A stretch of DNA of 64,000 bases from JAPWJZ01 sp041287865 (GTDB lineage Bacteria; Pseudomonadota; Alphaproteobacteria; Micavibrionales; UBA2020). The DNA lies in contig JBGGMV010000097.1 of NCBI GenBank assembly GCA_041287865.1, forward strand, positions 1 to 64,000. Reading direction: 5' to 3'. The translations under genes and the position numbers were made by a program. Under the pieces are notes generated by a model, which was not told the origin of the DNA, made no database searches, and worked only from the letters and a program-made list of their open reading frames with translations. Position 1 is the stretch's first letter. Every line of letters starts with the position of its first letter. Of this stretch, positions 17,622-26,117 are shown piece after piece.

Positions 17622-17867
17622 TTAGTTGCCCTTGTTCTTTTGATGCTGGTCGTAGACATAGCCGCCGGCAGCACCGGCAGCAGCGCCGATGGCAGCGCCG
17701 CAGGTAACGCAGCCGCCCGTCATGGCCGTACCGGCCGCGCCCACGCCCGTGCCGATGGCGGCGCCGGAAAGCGTGCGTTGCTGGGTGGTGGACATGCCAC
17801 TGCAGCCAGTCACCAGCACGACGGCGGCGACGGCGATAAGGTTCGCGGTTTTCGAAATGGTTTTCAT
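17622..17867 (-). CDS. glycine-zipper lipoprotein
   Basis: An 81-aa protein with a lipoprotein signal (lipobox VTGC, Cys near residue 22) followed by a Gly/Ala-rich zipper (GAAIGTGVGAAGTA; AAIGAAAGAAGGYVYD) like small outer-membrane stress lipoproteins of the YMGG / OsmB / SlyB-like kind. Two extra Cys (GGCVTCG) lie between the two zipper halves. It is followed after 1 bp by dps. Confidence 0.8.
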   Translation of the reverse strand: MKTISKTANLIAVAAVVLVTGCSGMSTTQQRTLSGAAIGTGVGAAGTAMTGGCVTCGAAIGAAAGAAGGYVYDQHQKNKGN

Positions 17868-17898
17868 GGGTTCTCTCCTTCTAGTTTAAAAATCAGCC

Positions 17899-18573
17899 TT
17901 AGTTAAACTGGGCTTTTTCCTTGTTCTTGGCGTCGATATAGGCAACGTAGCTGCCTTGCCATTCTTTCAGGTCAACGGCGTGGTCGTTGTTGATATCGGC
18001 CTCGTTGAAATGGCGACCGGTGAATTCGCGCGCCGAGAGGCCGTCGCCGTTGTGGTCAAAGACGCTGAGTCCCGTGCGCTGCTGGAACACTTCCATCGTC
18101 GTGTCGACCTGGTCGGCACGTCCGTCGCCGTCGAAGTCATAGCTGACAGTGGTTTTCTGCTGCATCGGCGCCATGGTCAGCACCGCGCGGCGGTCGAATT
18201 CGATATTGTCGATGACGTCATTGCCATCGGTGTCGTACATGTCGAAGAGCTTCACGCCGACGTCGTCCAGCGACAGGATAAGGTCGTTATTGGCGTCGAA
18301 GTCGAGGATCGTGTAAAGGCGCGTGCCCGGGGTCGCCACGACAGCGCGGGTTTCAACCAGCGTATCGACCGGCACGGTGCGGGTGGTGGTGACGGTTTCA
18401 ACGGTGGTGGGCGCCACGATGACGGGCACGGTTTCGGTTTCAGTGATGACCTTCTTGGTCGTCACGGTGCCGCCGTGCTCGATGGTTTCGGTGACTGTCA
18501 CCTGCGCCATGGCAGCGGAGCAGAAGACAAGCATCCCGAGGACGCTGACAGATTTCAAAAGGCCGCTTTTCAT
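17899..18573 (-). CDS. exported EF-hand calcium-binding protein
   Basis: A 224-aa exported protein; start at 18573 is preferred (AAGGAG 8 nt upstream; the GTG nine bases earlier overlaps the ribosome-binding site). The signal peptide ends near AMA. A Thr/Val-rich linker (TVETVTTTRTV) precedes at least four EF-hand-like loops: DFDANNDLILSLDD, DTDGNDVIDNIEF, DHNGDGLSAREF and DINNDHAVDLKEW, plus DFDGDGRADQVD. It likely binds calcium in the periplasm or outside. A perfect EcfG-type promoter lies about 45 bp upstream, and the lipoprotein-dps genes follow after 31 bp, so it may head that stress operon. Confidence 0.8.
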   Translation of the reverse strand: MKSGLLKSVSVLGMLVFCSAAMAQVTVTETIEHGGTVTTKKVITETETVPVIVAPTTVETVTTTRTVPVDTLVETRAVVATPGTRLYTILDFDANNDLILSLDDVGVKLFDMYDTDGNDVIDNIEFDRRAVLTMAPMQQKTTVSYDFDGDGRADQVDTTMEVFQQRTGLSVFDHNGDGLSAREFTGRHFNEADINNDHAVDLKEWQGSYVAYIDAKNKEKAQFN

Positions 18574-18618
18574 GGGAGGCACTCCTTGCTTAAGGACGCA
18601 AAATAATCCTGCTTAACA

Positions 18619-18643
18619 AACGTTTTTCCGGGCAAAGGGTTCC
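18619..18643 (-). promoter_or_regulatory. EcfG-type (general stress) promoter
   Basis: Read on the minus strand: GGAAC (18643-18639), 16 bp, CGTT (18622-18619). This is an exact match to the alphaproteobacterial EcfG/SigT promoter pattern, 46 bp before the EF-hand gene start. Confidence 0.7.
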
Positions 18644-18652
18644 GGTAAAAGG

Positions 18653-18687
18653 AAAAAGCGTCCCGGAGAGGGCAGTCTCCGGGACGC
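18653..18687 (-). terminator. rho-independent terminator
   Basis: 12-bp perfect stem 18658-18669 / 18676-18687 with a 6-nt loop, followed on the minus strand by five U. It ends the PRC-barrel gene and insulates the EF-hand promoter from it. Confidence 0.85.
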
Positions 18688-18715
18688 TTCGTCTTCAGGG
18701 ATCGGTAGTGTTAGC

Positions 18716-19615
18716 TTATTTCTCGAGCTGGGCGAACTGGGCCGATTGACGCGCGCTCATCTGCAGGTCAACTTCGCCGGATTTCTCGTTCTTCGTGAGG
18801 CCCGCGAAGCTCACAGCGGCCACATCGCCACCCATGCCGAGCTTCTTGTTGAACTTCACGATCACGCGGTCGGCGCGGCCGTTGTCGATCAGGACGTTAT
18901 CGATCGAGGCGGCTTTCTTGCCGGCGCTGTCGAGCAGCTCGCCGTCAAGAACGTCGTTCAGGCTGTAGCTGCCGGCGGGGATGACTTTTGCCTTGGCAGC
19001 GTCATCCTTGTCGTAGGAGAAGTCGGCAGCCTTGTCGATCATGTCCTGCGAGAGGGCCATGACGATCTTGCCGTCGGCCTGCTGCGTCACGACTTTATCG
19101 TAGTCAAAGGCCGCAAGCTTGTCGCCGATGCCCATCAGGCCGCCGTCGGACACGACCACATGCGTGGCCTTGCCGTCAGCATTGATGATGATGTCTTTAA
19201 GCTTGGCGATTTTCTCGCCTTTCGGGTTCAGGATCGGCTCACCGATCATGCCTTCAGCGGTCGTGTGCATGCTGATGGCCACGGGTTTTTTCGCGGTTTT
19301 GTCTTCGTCAACGAAGACGGCCTTGATGTCGTCGGCAGTATCGCGCATTTTGTCGCTTGCCTGTTCAAGGTTTTCCTTCACTTCGCGGGTGGCCTTGCTG
19401 TCGTCGGCGCGGCGCTTGCCCTCTTGCTGGGGAAGTTCGGACGCGTTGTTATAGCTGTCGACATGCGTCTGGGTTTCAGCGGTGCCGCCGGTGGTGGCTT
19501 TCACGCCGGTATGGATGGTCGCGCCGTCCTTAATGGTCGTGGTTTCGGCCATTGCCGCATAAGAGCTGGCAACCAGGACGATCGTGAGTACTGATGCGAG
19601 AGATGACGTTTTCAT
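18716..19615 (-). CDS. exported PRC-barrel domain protein
   Basis: A 299-aa exported protein: signal peptide residues 1-23 (cut after AMA), a Thr- and Lys-rich linker, then a PRC-barrel domain around residues 115-175 (GMIGEPILNPKGEKIAKLKD, then HVVVSDGGLMGIGDKLAAF) and a second, more diverged copy around 210-285 (SLNDVLDGELLDSAGKKAAS; NGRADRVIVKFNKKLGMGGD). PRC-barrel proteins of this exported type are common stress or desiccation genes in alphaproteobacteria; their biochemical role is unclear. An EcfG-like promoter with one mismatch lies about 45 bp upstream, and a terminator follows. Confidence 0.82.
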   Translation of the reverse strand: MKTSSLASVLTIVLVASSYAAMAETTTIKDGATIHTGVKATTGGTAETQTHVDSYNNASELPQQEGKRRADDSKATREVKENLEQASDKMRDTADDIKAVFVDEDKTAKKPVAISMHTTAEGMIGEPILNPKGEKIAKLKDIIINADGKATHVVVSDGGLMGIGDKLAAFDYDKVVTQQADGKIVMALSQDMIDKAADFSYDKDDAAKAKVIPAGSYSLNDVLDGELLDSAGKKAASIDNVLIDNGRADRVIVKFNKKLGMGGDVAAVSFAGLTKNEKSGEVDLQMSARQSAQFAQLEK

Positions 19616-19657
19616 AGTGCTATTCCTTCTTCGTGGTTGTGAAAAGTTCGCTAAGAC

Positions 19658-19682
19658 AAACCGCGGGCGGCGAAAAGAGTTC
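19658..19682 (-). promoter_or_regulatory. EcfG-like promoter, one mismatch
   Basis: Minus strand: GGAAC (19682-19678), 16 bp, GGTT (19661-19658), against the consensus CGTT. Located 43 bp before the PRC-barrel gene start. Confidence 0.5.
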
Positions 19683-19700
19683 CTTCCCGCCCCGCTGTGC

Positions 19701-19964
19701 CTAGTGGTGCGACTGGATATCGATTCGGGTAAAGGAGCCGGCCTTCTTCTGCACTTCCTTCTTGATCTCGGACAGGCTGATCAGGAAATCGATATAGGCG
19801 TCGCGGCGCGAGGTGCGGCTGGCGTAGGTGTTGAAATCGCGCAGTTTGAGTACCAGCACGTTATCGTCGCCTTCCTGGCCGTTCGGCATGACTTCGCGCT
19901 TGATATAGGCTTTTTCCACCATCGGGTGCGAAATGTTTTTCACTTCTTTGGGGCTGTGCAGCAT
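19701..19964 (-). CDS. small uncharacterised protein
   Basis: An 87-aa soluble protein of unknown function. The start at 19964 is fixed by an ideal AAGGAGG five bases upstream. It has no signal peptide; it reads as a mixed alpha/beta protein with a VLVLKLRDFNTYASRTSRRD centre and a basic helical end. It lies between the OmpR-type regulator and the PRC-barrel gene on the same strand. Confidence 0.6.
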   Translation of the reverse strand: MLHSPKEVKNISHPMVEKAYIKREVMPNGQEGDDNVLVLKLRDFNTYASRTSRRDAYIDFLISLSEIKKEVQKKAGSFTRIDIQSHH

Positions 19965-20173
19965 GGTTTCCTCCTTGAAGAATGATTCGGTTTTTTGATT
20001 CACTTCGTGGTTACAAGTCCAAGCTTGGCCCCTTCCGGTAACAATAAAAATTCCGCCATGAAAGCGTGTTGAAAACAGAATGTAACGGGAATGTAACAGG
20101 CTACGTTTTGAAAAACGTCTCCGCAGGAAAACGGCTTACATCTATGCTTACATCTATATTGTGAGAGAAAAAA

Positions 20174-20926
20174 TCAAACCGCTTTGTTCGATTCCGCCGG
20201 CAGCTCTTCGCTGACGGGGCCGTCGAAGAGATATCCCACGCCGCGCACGGTCTTGATGATTCGCGGCGTCTTGGGGTCGTCCTGCAATTTTTTACGCAGG
20301 CGGCCGATCTGGATATCGATGGCGCGATCAAAGGCCTCGAATTCCGTTTCGCGCGTCAGCTCGAAAAGATAATCGCGCGTGAGCACGCGGTTGGGCGAGA
20401 GCGCGAAGGCTTCAAGCAGCTTGAATTCGCCTGCGGTGAGCTCGGCGGATTTTCCTTCGGAATCGAAGAGCTGGTATTGCAGGCGATCGAGGCACCAGCC
20501 CGAGAAATAGAGTTTCGGCGCGGCCCCCGATTGCTTCGGCGCATTTGCCGTGACCGCCTGCTTTTCTTCGCCACGGCGCAAAACGGCGCGAATGCGCGCG
20601 GAAAGCTCGCGCAGCTCGAAGGGTTTCGTCACGTAATCATCGGCGCCGACTTCGAGCCCGACGATTTTTTCCGTCGTGTCGCTCTTGCCGCTGACGATGA
20701 TGACCGGGCATTTTTTCCTGATCTTCGTCACCATCGATAAGCCTTCTGCATCGGGCAGGCCCAGATCGAGCAGCGCGATATCGACTCGGCTGTCTTCGAG
20801 ACGCGATTCGGCTTCGCTGCCGCTCAAGGCCTGGATGACGATGTAACCCTCGCCCTCAAGGTACTGCTTGAGGGTGATTTGTATCCCGGGATCGTCGTCG
20901 ATACTCAGAATTGTAGCCTTCGGCAT
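20174..20926 (-). CDS. OmpR/KdpE-family response regulator
   Basis: A 250-aa DNA-binding response regulator. Receiver domain residues 1-120: acidic pair SIDDD near residue 9, phospho-acceptor Asp in ALLDLGLPDAEG (about 55), conserved Thr/Ser in IIVSG, and Lys in VTKPF. Winged-helix domain residues 140-235 with the LTAGEFKLLEAF helix and the RGVGYLF wing typical of the OmpR class. No cognate kinase is adjacent in an operon; it is divergent from the sigma factor gene with a shared 168-bp promoter region. Confidence 0.9.
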   Translation of the reverse strand: MPKATILSIDDDPGIQITLKQYLEGEGYIVIQALSGSEAESRLEDSRVDIALLDLGLPDAEGLSMVTKIRKKCPVIIVSGKSDTTEKIVGLEVGADDYVTKPFELRELSARIRAVLRRGEEKQAVTANAPKQSGAAPKLYFSGWCLDRLQYQLFDSEGKSAELTAGEFKLLEAFALSPNRVLTRDYLFELTRETEFEAFDRAIDIQIGRLRKKLQDDPKTPRIIKTVRGVGYLFDGPVSEELPAESNKAV

Positions 20927-21094
20927 TGTCTGGTCCCGAAAAAATGCAGTGATTCCAGTCGAATTTCCAAAAAACTACACTATTTGTTACGCAATTGATA
21001 CATGGATTTTTCCGCGCTGCGACAGAGCCGACAATACCGCCTTACATTCGGGGCCTACATTGGACTTATACGAACCAAAAAAGGAGATTGCCCC

Positions 21095-21631
21095 ATGTTC
21101 AACGACGCCGCTCTCGTTACAGAATCTGCCAACTTACGGAAATTCGCGCTGCGTCTCACGCGGAACAAGGCCAATGCAGAAGACCTTCTGCAGATGACCC
21201 TTCTGCGCGCCCTTGAAAAAAGGGACATGTTCGAGACAGGTACAAACCTGTTCAGGTGGACATCTAAAATCATGTTTAACCTGTTCGTGAGCGAATATCG
21301 CCGCAAGATGAGATTCGAAACCCAGTATTCGCCCGATCCCTACATCGAGCGTTTGTCGATCCAACCCCAGCAGGAAACCATCGTGGACCTTAAAACCGTC
21401 CACCGCGCGATGGAAAGCCTGTCGGACAAGCATCAGGAAATTCTTTCCCTGATCTGCATCCAGGGGCTCAGCTACGAAGAAGTGGCCGCCCAACTGGAAA
21501 TTCCGATCGGCACGGTGCGCTCGCGCCTGTCGCGCGCGCGTGAAACACTGCAACTGATGCTGGACGATGCTCCGGCAAGCGTACAAGTGCCTTTCGCGCC
21601 CGACCAGCGCCAGATCGGCCACCACGCTTAA
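21095..21631 (+). CDS. ECF sigma factor, EcfG-like
   Basis: A 178-aa extracytoplasmic-function sigma factor. Start at 21095 is set by AAGGAG eight bases upstream; a longer frame from 21002 lacks one. Region 2 is NLRKFALRLTRNKANAEDLL through FETGTNLFRW, which follows the EcfG pattern (LRxFARSL, DDLVQETLLRA, PGTNLRAW). Region 4 (LSYEEVAAQLEIPIGTVRSR) is a standard helix-turn-helix. It has no anti-sigma gene fused or directly overlapping, and no PhyR or NepR gene is seen in the window. The many GGAAC-N16-CGTT sites nearby would be its natural targets if it is indeed EcfG-type. Confidence 0.85.
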   Translation: MFNDAALVTESANLRKFALRLTRNKANAEDLLQMTLLRALEKRDMFETGTNLFRWTSKIMFNLFVSEYRRKMRFETQYSPDPYIERLSIQPQQETIVDLKTVHRAMESLSDKHQEILSLICIQGLSYEEVAAQLEIPIGTVRSRLSRARETLQLMLDDAPASVQVPFAPDQRQIGHHA

Positions 21632-21648
21632 GATATTACCCTAGGCTA

Positions 21649-21692
21649 AAGGGCAGGGTTCACCGTCAGGCGGCCCTGCCCTTAGTCTTTTT
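21649..21692 (+). terminator. rho-independent terminator after the sigma gene
   Basis: 10-bp stem AAGGGCAGGG (21649-21658) / CCCTGCCCTT (21674-21683) with a 15-nt loop, then a U-rich TCTTTTT. It runs into the 3' end of the convergent kinase gene. Confidence 0.65.
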
Positions 21693-23942
21693 AAGGTACT
21701 CGAGGATCAGGCCTTTCAATTCGGCCTCCGCGATCGGCTTCGAGATATAGGAATCCATCCCCGCTTCCCTGCATTTGTCCTTGTCGCCCACCAGCGCATG
21801 GGCCGTCATGCCGATGATGGCGGTCGGCTGCAGCCCCTTCTCCCGCTCGATGGCGCGGATGGCCTTGGTGGCCGCGAAACCATCCATTTCGGGCATCTGC
21901 ACGTCCATCAGCACCAGGTCGTAATAACGCTCTTTCCACAGCGCCAGCGCCTCGTTCCCGTTGCGGGCGATGTCGTAGGCATAGCCCAGCTCGTCGAGGA
22001 TATAGCCCACCACGACGCGGCTGCCTTCGTAATCCTCCACCACCAGCAGGCGGCTTTCACCGCTGAAGTCGAGCTTGATGCGGTCGCTGATTTTCTTGTC
22101 CAGCGCGGCGGAGCCGTCGGCGGGAACGCTGCCGCCCTGCCGGATAGGCAGGATGACGGTGAAGACCGTGCCCTTGCCCTCGGCGCTTTCCAGCGCGATG
22201 CGGCCGCCCATCAGCTGGGCAAGGCTGCTGGAAATCGCAAGGCCGAGGCCCGTGCCCTGGTATTTGCGCGACACCGATGAATCGGCCTGCTTGAAGCGCT
22301 CGAAGACCATCTGGTGGTCTTCGGCGGCGATGCCGATGCCGGTGTCGGCGATGCGGATGTTCAGCGTCGCGGCGGTGTCGTCGCGCGTGACGGTGACGGT
22401 GACGCTGCCCTTTTCGGTGAACTTGATGGCGTTGCCGACGAGGTTGATCATGATCTGCCGGAGCCGCTGACGGTCGCCGTAAAAGCTGAAATCGCGCACC
22501 GTGCTGCAATCCAATGCGAAGGCAAGGCCCTTTTCCTTCGCGTTCACCGACATGATGGTGGCCACCTGCTCGAAGACGTCGGCGGGATAGAAGGTTTCAA
22601 GCTTCAGTTCCAGCTCGCCGCTTTCGATCTTGGAGAAGTCCAGAATGTCGTTTACGAGGTCTTTCAGTGACGAACTGCTGAGCCCCAGCACCTTGACCAG
22701 CTGGCGCTGCTTGTCGTCGAGGTTGGACTGGTTGCGGGAGAAAATTTCCGCCACGCCGCTGATGGCGGTGAGCGGCGTGCGTATTTCATGGCTCATATGC
22801 GCGAGGAAGTCGCTTTTCGCACGGCTGGCCTTTTCGGCCGCCAGTTTCTCCCGCCGCAGGTTCTGCTGGTATTCCTTGACGAGCGTGATATCGCTGTGCG
22901 AACCGACAAGGCGCAGGGGCTCGCCGTTGCGGCCGAAAACGGCGGTCGCGCGCGACTGCACCCATATCCAGCCGCCATTGGCGTGTTTCATGCGGAAGGT
23001 ATTGGAATATTCGGCCACCTCGCGGTGCAGGTAGCGCTCGAGATATTGCATGGCCCGCGCGCGGTCGTCGGGATGCACCAGCTCCCTGATCTCCTCGCCG
23101 GGGCCCGTATAGGCCTCGCGGTCCTGCCCCAGCAGCTTGAAGAACTGGCGGGACAGGAAAACCGTGTCGGTCTTGATATCCCAGTCGAAAATCCCGTCGT
23201 TGCTGCCCTCGAGGAACAGGGCGAGGCGCTCCTGCGTCTCCTTCAGCGATTTTTCGCCCGACAGGCGGCGTGTGTGGTTATGCAGCAGGCCCGCGTTAAA
23301 CAGGAACAGCATCAGCACCGTGCCGGTGGCGCCGCCCACCAGCATCTGGACGAAAAGTTTTTTGCTTTTATCGAGGTCGGCGCGGCGCAGCACCAGCAGG
23401 GCCTTCTCCTGCGCGATGGCGTCGGCATTGGCCTTCATGATCCGCAGCTTGATGTCGGCGATGGTGTTCTGGCCTGAGGCGAATTCGCTGTCGGCCTTGG
23501 TCGCCGTGCGACCCTTGTATTTCGCGATATTTTTTTCAAGAGCTTCGGTAAAGAGCTCGAAATCGCTGCGCTGCACCTTGAAAAGCGCCACCTGCGCCGG
23601 GTTGTCCTTCACCCATTCGGCGATGCGCGTTGCGCTTTCGATGAAGGCGCTTTTGCCGGCGTCATAACGCTCGAGGAATTCGTCGTTGGCGGTCATGATA
23701 TAGCCGCGCTCGTTGGCGACCATGCCCTCGGCCAGCGAGGACAGCTTTTCAATCTCGCCGATCACCTCGTAGCTGTGGCGCACCCATTCGCTGTTGATCT
23801 CGATGGCGGCGTTGCTCTGGTACAGCATGCGACTGGCGATGCCGGTGCCGGCCAGCAGCACCAGAGACAGCAACAAGAGGCTGATTGCGTATGATTTGCT
23901 CATGTAGTTCCCGACGGCTTTCCGGAGTGGAATATGCGACAT
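21666..23942 (-). CDS. membrane hybrid histidine kinase (CHASE3-PAS-HisKA-HATPase-REC)
   Basis: A 758-aa sensor kinase. The first helix is at about residues 15-37, then a periplasmic CHASE3-type helical domain, and a second helix near 200-220 (LFVQMLVGGATGTVLMLFLF). A PAS/PAC domain follows (about 245-365; DGIFDWDIKTDTVFLSRQFF), then the HisKA box with the phospho-acceptor His in AHMSHEIRTPL, an HATPase domain (NLVGNAIKFTEKG; DTGIGIA; GTGLGLAIS) and a C-terminal receiver with Asp in LVLMDVQMPEMDG and KPI. The start at 23942 was chosen; 23903 is an alternative that begins just before the first helix. A perfect EcfG-type promoter lies about 80 bp upstream, which puts it in the stress regulon. 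Signal sensed is unknown. Confidence 0.9.
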   Translation of the reverse strand: MSHIPLRKAVGNYMSKSYAISLLLLSLVLLAGTGIASRMLYQSNAAIEINSEWVRHSYEVIGEIEKLSSLAEGMVANERGYIMTANDEFLERYDAGKSAFIESATRIAEWVKDNPAQVALFKVQRSDFELFTEALEKNIAKYKGRTATKADSEFASGQNTIADIKLRIMKANADAIAQEKALLVLRRADLDKSKKLFVQMLVGGATGTVLMLFLFNAGLLHNHTRRLSGEKSLKETQERLALFLEGSNDGIFDWDIKTDTVFLSRQFFKLLGQDREAYTGPGEEIRELVHPDDRARAMQYLERYLHREVAEYSNTFRMKHANGGWIWVQSRATAVFGRNGEPLRLVGSHSDITLVKEYQQNLRREKLAAEKASRAKSDFLAHMSHEIRTPLTAISGVAEIFSRNQSNLDDKQRQLVKVLGLSSSSLKDLVNDILDFSKIESGELELKLETFYPADVFEQVATIMSVNAKEKGLAFALDCSTVRDFSFYGDRQRLRQIMINLVGNAIKFTEKGSVTVTVTRDDTAATLNIRIADTGIGIAAEDHQMVFERFKQADSSVSRKYQGTGLGLAISSSLAQLMGGRIALESAEGKGTVFTVILPIRQGGSVPADGSAALDKKISDRIKLDFSGESRLLVVEDYEGSRVVVGYILDELGYAYDIARNGNEALALWKERYYDLVLMDVQMPEMDGFAATKAIRAIEREKGLQPTAIIGMTAHALVGDKDKCREAGMDSYISKPIAEAELKGLILEYLKKTKGRAA

Positions 23943-24024
23943 GAATGTAACCGAGCCCTCAGGGCCAAACAACAAAAAGGCGCTTTCCTTGAAAGATCAT
24001 AAAACTCAAGCACTTATAGCCCCC

Positions 24025-24049
24025 AACGCTGCAGGCCCGTTTTGGTTCC
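24025..24049 (-). promoter_or_regulatory. EcfG-type promoter of the CHASE3 hybrid kinase
   Basis: Minus strand GGAAC (24049-24045), 16 bp, CGTT (24028-24025): exact consensus. It sits in the palindrome GTTCCCGGAAC, whose other arm begins a weaker plus-strand match (GGAAC at 24051, 17 bp, CATT) pointing to the small gene at 24140. Confidence 0.65.
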
Positions 24050-24139
24050 CGGAACACATTGAGTCCTCCGGGCATTGGCTATACAGAGGCTTGTCAATAA
24101 AAACAAAAAAAAGCCAAGTGAGCACAGGGATACAAAAAA

Positions 24140-24316
24140 ATGCCGATAAACATGGACATAGAGGCCCTACTCGATAACGAGCTGCCCCCGGCCAAGGCGC
24201 AGTTGGTGCGCCAGCAACTGGCTCAAAATCCTTCAGCACTGCGCAAGTACCGCCAGCTGGAACTGCAGAAAATGCTGCTGGTTTTCTGGGGCCATATGAA
24301 TACCGTCCTTCATTAA
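24140..24316 (+). CDS. small anti-sigma-like protein
   Basis: A 58-aa open frame (start ATG 24140, or 24152) divergent from the hybrid kinase. The text LLDNELPPAKAQLVRQQLAQ then NPSALRKYRQLE resembles the N-terminal helices of anti-sigma factors ('DGELSPEEAARVEAHLAxxP'), but no zinc-binding His/Cys motif and no membrane helix are visible. It does not match NepR. Possibly a soluble partner of the sigma factor at 21095; this is an inference. The SD is weak, so expression needs support. Confidence 0.5.
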   Translation: MPINMDIEALLDNELPPAKAQLVRQQLAQNPSALRKYRQLELQKMLLVFWGHMNTVLH

Positions 24317-24384
24317 ATTCAGCAGGGAACTTAATGGCTTGTGGCCTGTTTGCGCTTCAACACGCACTTATAAGGTGTATAGCC

Positions 24385-24963
24385 ATGAAAACCCTGATTT
24401 TTACCCTGGCCCTGGTGCTCATGCTGCCGCTGGCAGCCTATGCCGAGCCCGCATCGAAAGACCAGCAGCGCAAGGAAATCCTGCGAATTGAAGGCGATAC
24501 GCTGAGCCAGCTCTATCAGGTGGAGCCCTCGACGCAGGCTGAAATCTCCGGGGCTGTCGGCTATGCCGTCTTTACCAGCGCCGATCTTGCCGCTTTCTTC
24601 GTCTCCGGCTCCTACGGCCACGGCATCGCGCGCAGCAGCCAGGCGAATGACCAGACCTTCATGGAAATGGCCTCCGTCGGCGTCGGCCTGGGTCTTGGCA
24701 TCAAGGATTTCCGCGTTGTTTTCGTTTTCAGCACCCCCGAAGCCTATAAGGAATTCGTGACCACCGGTCTCGACCTCTCCGGCAACGCCGACATCGCCAT
24801 CAGCGACGGTGTCAAGGGCGGGGCCGTAACGGGCGTTCAGGGCGTCCTGAACGGCGTCAAGGTGTACCAGCTGACCGAAAAGGGCGTGATGGCCCAGTTC
24901 ATGCTGAAAGGCTCGAAATACTGGCGTGATACCGCGCTGAATGCAGCGGACGACACGAAATAA
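24385..24963 (+). CDS. exported SYLF-domain (Ysc84-like) lipid-binding protein
   Basis: A 192-aa exported protein. Start at 24385 opens the signal peptide (MKTLIFTLALVLMLPLAAYA). The mature part is a SYLF/YSC84 domain: SGAVGYAVFTSADLAAFFVS, the Gly-rich YGHGIARS, the VGVGLGLGIKDFRVVFVF strand and a TTGLDLSGNADIAISDGVKG block. The family binds phosphoinositides in eukaryotes; the bacterial exported versions are of unknown role, often stress-linked. Monocistronic, 68 bp after the small gene. Confidence 0.83.
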   Translation: MKTLIFTLALVLMLPLAAYAEPASKDQQRKEILRIEGDTLSQLYQVEPSTQAEISGAVGYAVFTSADLAAFFVSGSYGHGIARSSQANDQTFMEMASVGVGLGLGIKDFRVVFVFSTPEAYKEFVTTGLDLSGNADIAISDGVKGGAVTGVQGVLNGVKVYQLTEKGVMAQFMLKGSKYWRDTALNAADDTK

Positions 24964-25127
24964 ACAATCGCCCGTAACCGCTTCTATTTTTAGAAAAATG
25001 CAATCCAATCTTCAGCGGTGGTTAGCCGGGTAAGTGATAAAATAGAAGATGAAGGGCGAACAATTTCCAGACTACTGCGTTAGTGTACTTGTGGAGCTCT
25101 TTCCATTTCCCATGCAGGGGGCGTGAA

Positions 25128-25565
25128 ATGGCGGCAGGAACGATAGAAACGCTTGTAGGATCACAAAGGCCGATCGCCATCGTCGACGACAACAGCGACG
25201 ACCTGTTCCAGTTGCAGCATGAGCTGAAATTTCTTTTCGGCGAAACTCCCGTTCTTTCCTTTTCAAACGGCTTGGCGCTTCTAAATTACTTACAGCACCC
25301 CTTGTCGGAAAAAGAACGGCCCGCGCTGATCCTGCTCGATCTCCACATGGACAAAGTCAATGGCCTGCGCACGCTGGAATTCCTGCGCGCGCACGGCACG
25401 CTCGCCGACATTCCCGTCGTCATTGTATCTGGCACGAAGGATACACGCGACATGCTGGCCACCTACCGCAGCGGCGCCAAGGGTTTTTTGCACAAGCCGC
25501 TGGTACGAGGCGAACTGATCAAGGCCTTGCGGGGCAGGCCGCAACAGATAGAAACACGTTTTTAA
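25128..25565 (+). CDS. stand-alone receiver-domain response regulator
   Basis: A 145-aa CheY-like protein without an output domain. Acidic pocket IVDDNSDD near residue 19, phospho-acceptor Asp in LILLDLHMDKVNG near residue 68, the Ser of VIVSGTKD and Lys of LHKPL. The extended loop between strands 2 and 3 (LLNYLQHPLSEKERPALILL) is the hallmark of Rcp1-like regulators that couple to phytochrome-type or hybrid kinases. Start at 25128 is preferred over a GTG at 25083. The next receiver gene follows after 22 bp. Confidence 0.85.
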   Translation: MAAGTIETLVGSQRPIAIVDDNSDDLFQLQHELKFLFGETPVLSFSNGLALLNYLQHPLSEKERPALILLDLHMDKVNGLRTLEFLRAHGTLADIPVVIVSGTKDTRDMLATYRSGAKGFLHKPLVRGELIKALRGRPQQIETRF

Positions 25566-25587
25566 CAATTAGAAAAAGGGGATACCC

Positions 25588-26109
25588 ATGAGCACAGCAA
25601 ACAACATCCAGGACAACAACGAATATCCCGCCATTTCAGCGCTTGAAAAAGCGCTGCATGATATCAGGCACAACATGCAGGAAAGCAACAAGTTCACCAT
25701 CTTCCTGGTCGAGGACGACGCCGACGACAGGCTGCTGATCCTGAAGACGCTTGAACGCTCGCCCTATGTGCACAACGTGCACTGCTTCGAAAACGGCGAC
25801 GCCATGCTGGCCCATTTCCAGCGGGAAGGCTATTACAGCGGCAAGCTGATGCAGAACATCCCGACGCTCATCATGCTGGATATCCGCATCCCCGGCTCGG
25901 ACGGGTTGCAGATCCTGAAAATGCTGAAGGAAAACCCGCTCACCAAGGAAATCCCGATCATCATGATCACGGGCGAGGTGTCGGGCGAAAAGGCCTCGGA
26001 AGCATGGAAACTACAGGCGAATTCCTTCGTCGGCAAACCGCTGCATCTCGACCGCGTTCACGAAGTTATGTTCAGCGGCAAGGGATGGCCGAAAGCCAGA
26101 GAAAATTGA
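25588..26109 (+). CDS. stand-alone receiver-domain response regulator
   Basis: A 173-aa single-receiver protein with a 35-residue N-terminal extension. Acidic pocket VEDDADD near residue 42, phospho-acceptor Asp in IMLDIRIPGSDG near residue 96, Thr in MITGEVSG and Lys in GKPL. Like its neighbour it has an Rcp1-like long loop (HFQREGYYSGKLMQNIPTLI). With two large hybrid kinases directly downstream it probably acts as a shuttle or phosphate sink in a phosphorelay. AAAAAGGGG precedes the start. Terminator follows. Confidence 0.85.
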   Translation: MSTANNIQDNNEYPAISALEKALHDIRHNMQESNKFTIFLVEDDADDRLLILKTLERSPYVHNVHCFENGDAMLAHFQREGYYSGKLMQNIPTLIMLDIRIPGSDGLQILKMLKENPLTKEIPIIMITGEVSGEKASEAWKLQANSFVGKPLHLDRVHEVMFSGKGWPKAREN

Positions 26110-26117
26110 ACCACTTA

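Noticed and set aside
24140..24316. Small gene as NepR
   Set aside because: It lacks the NepR core with its EPxPxxxxxLL pattern, so only a loose anti-sigma resemblance is claimed.
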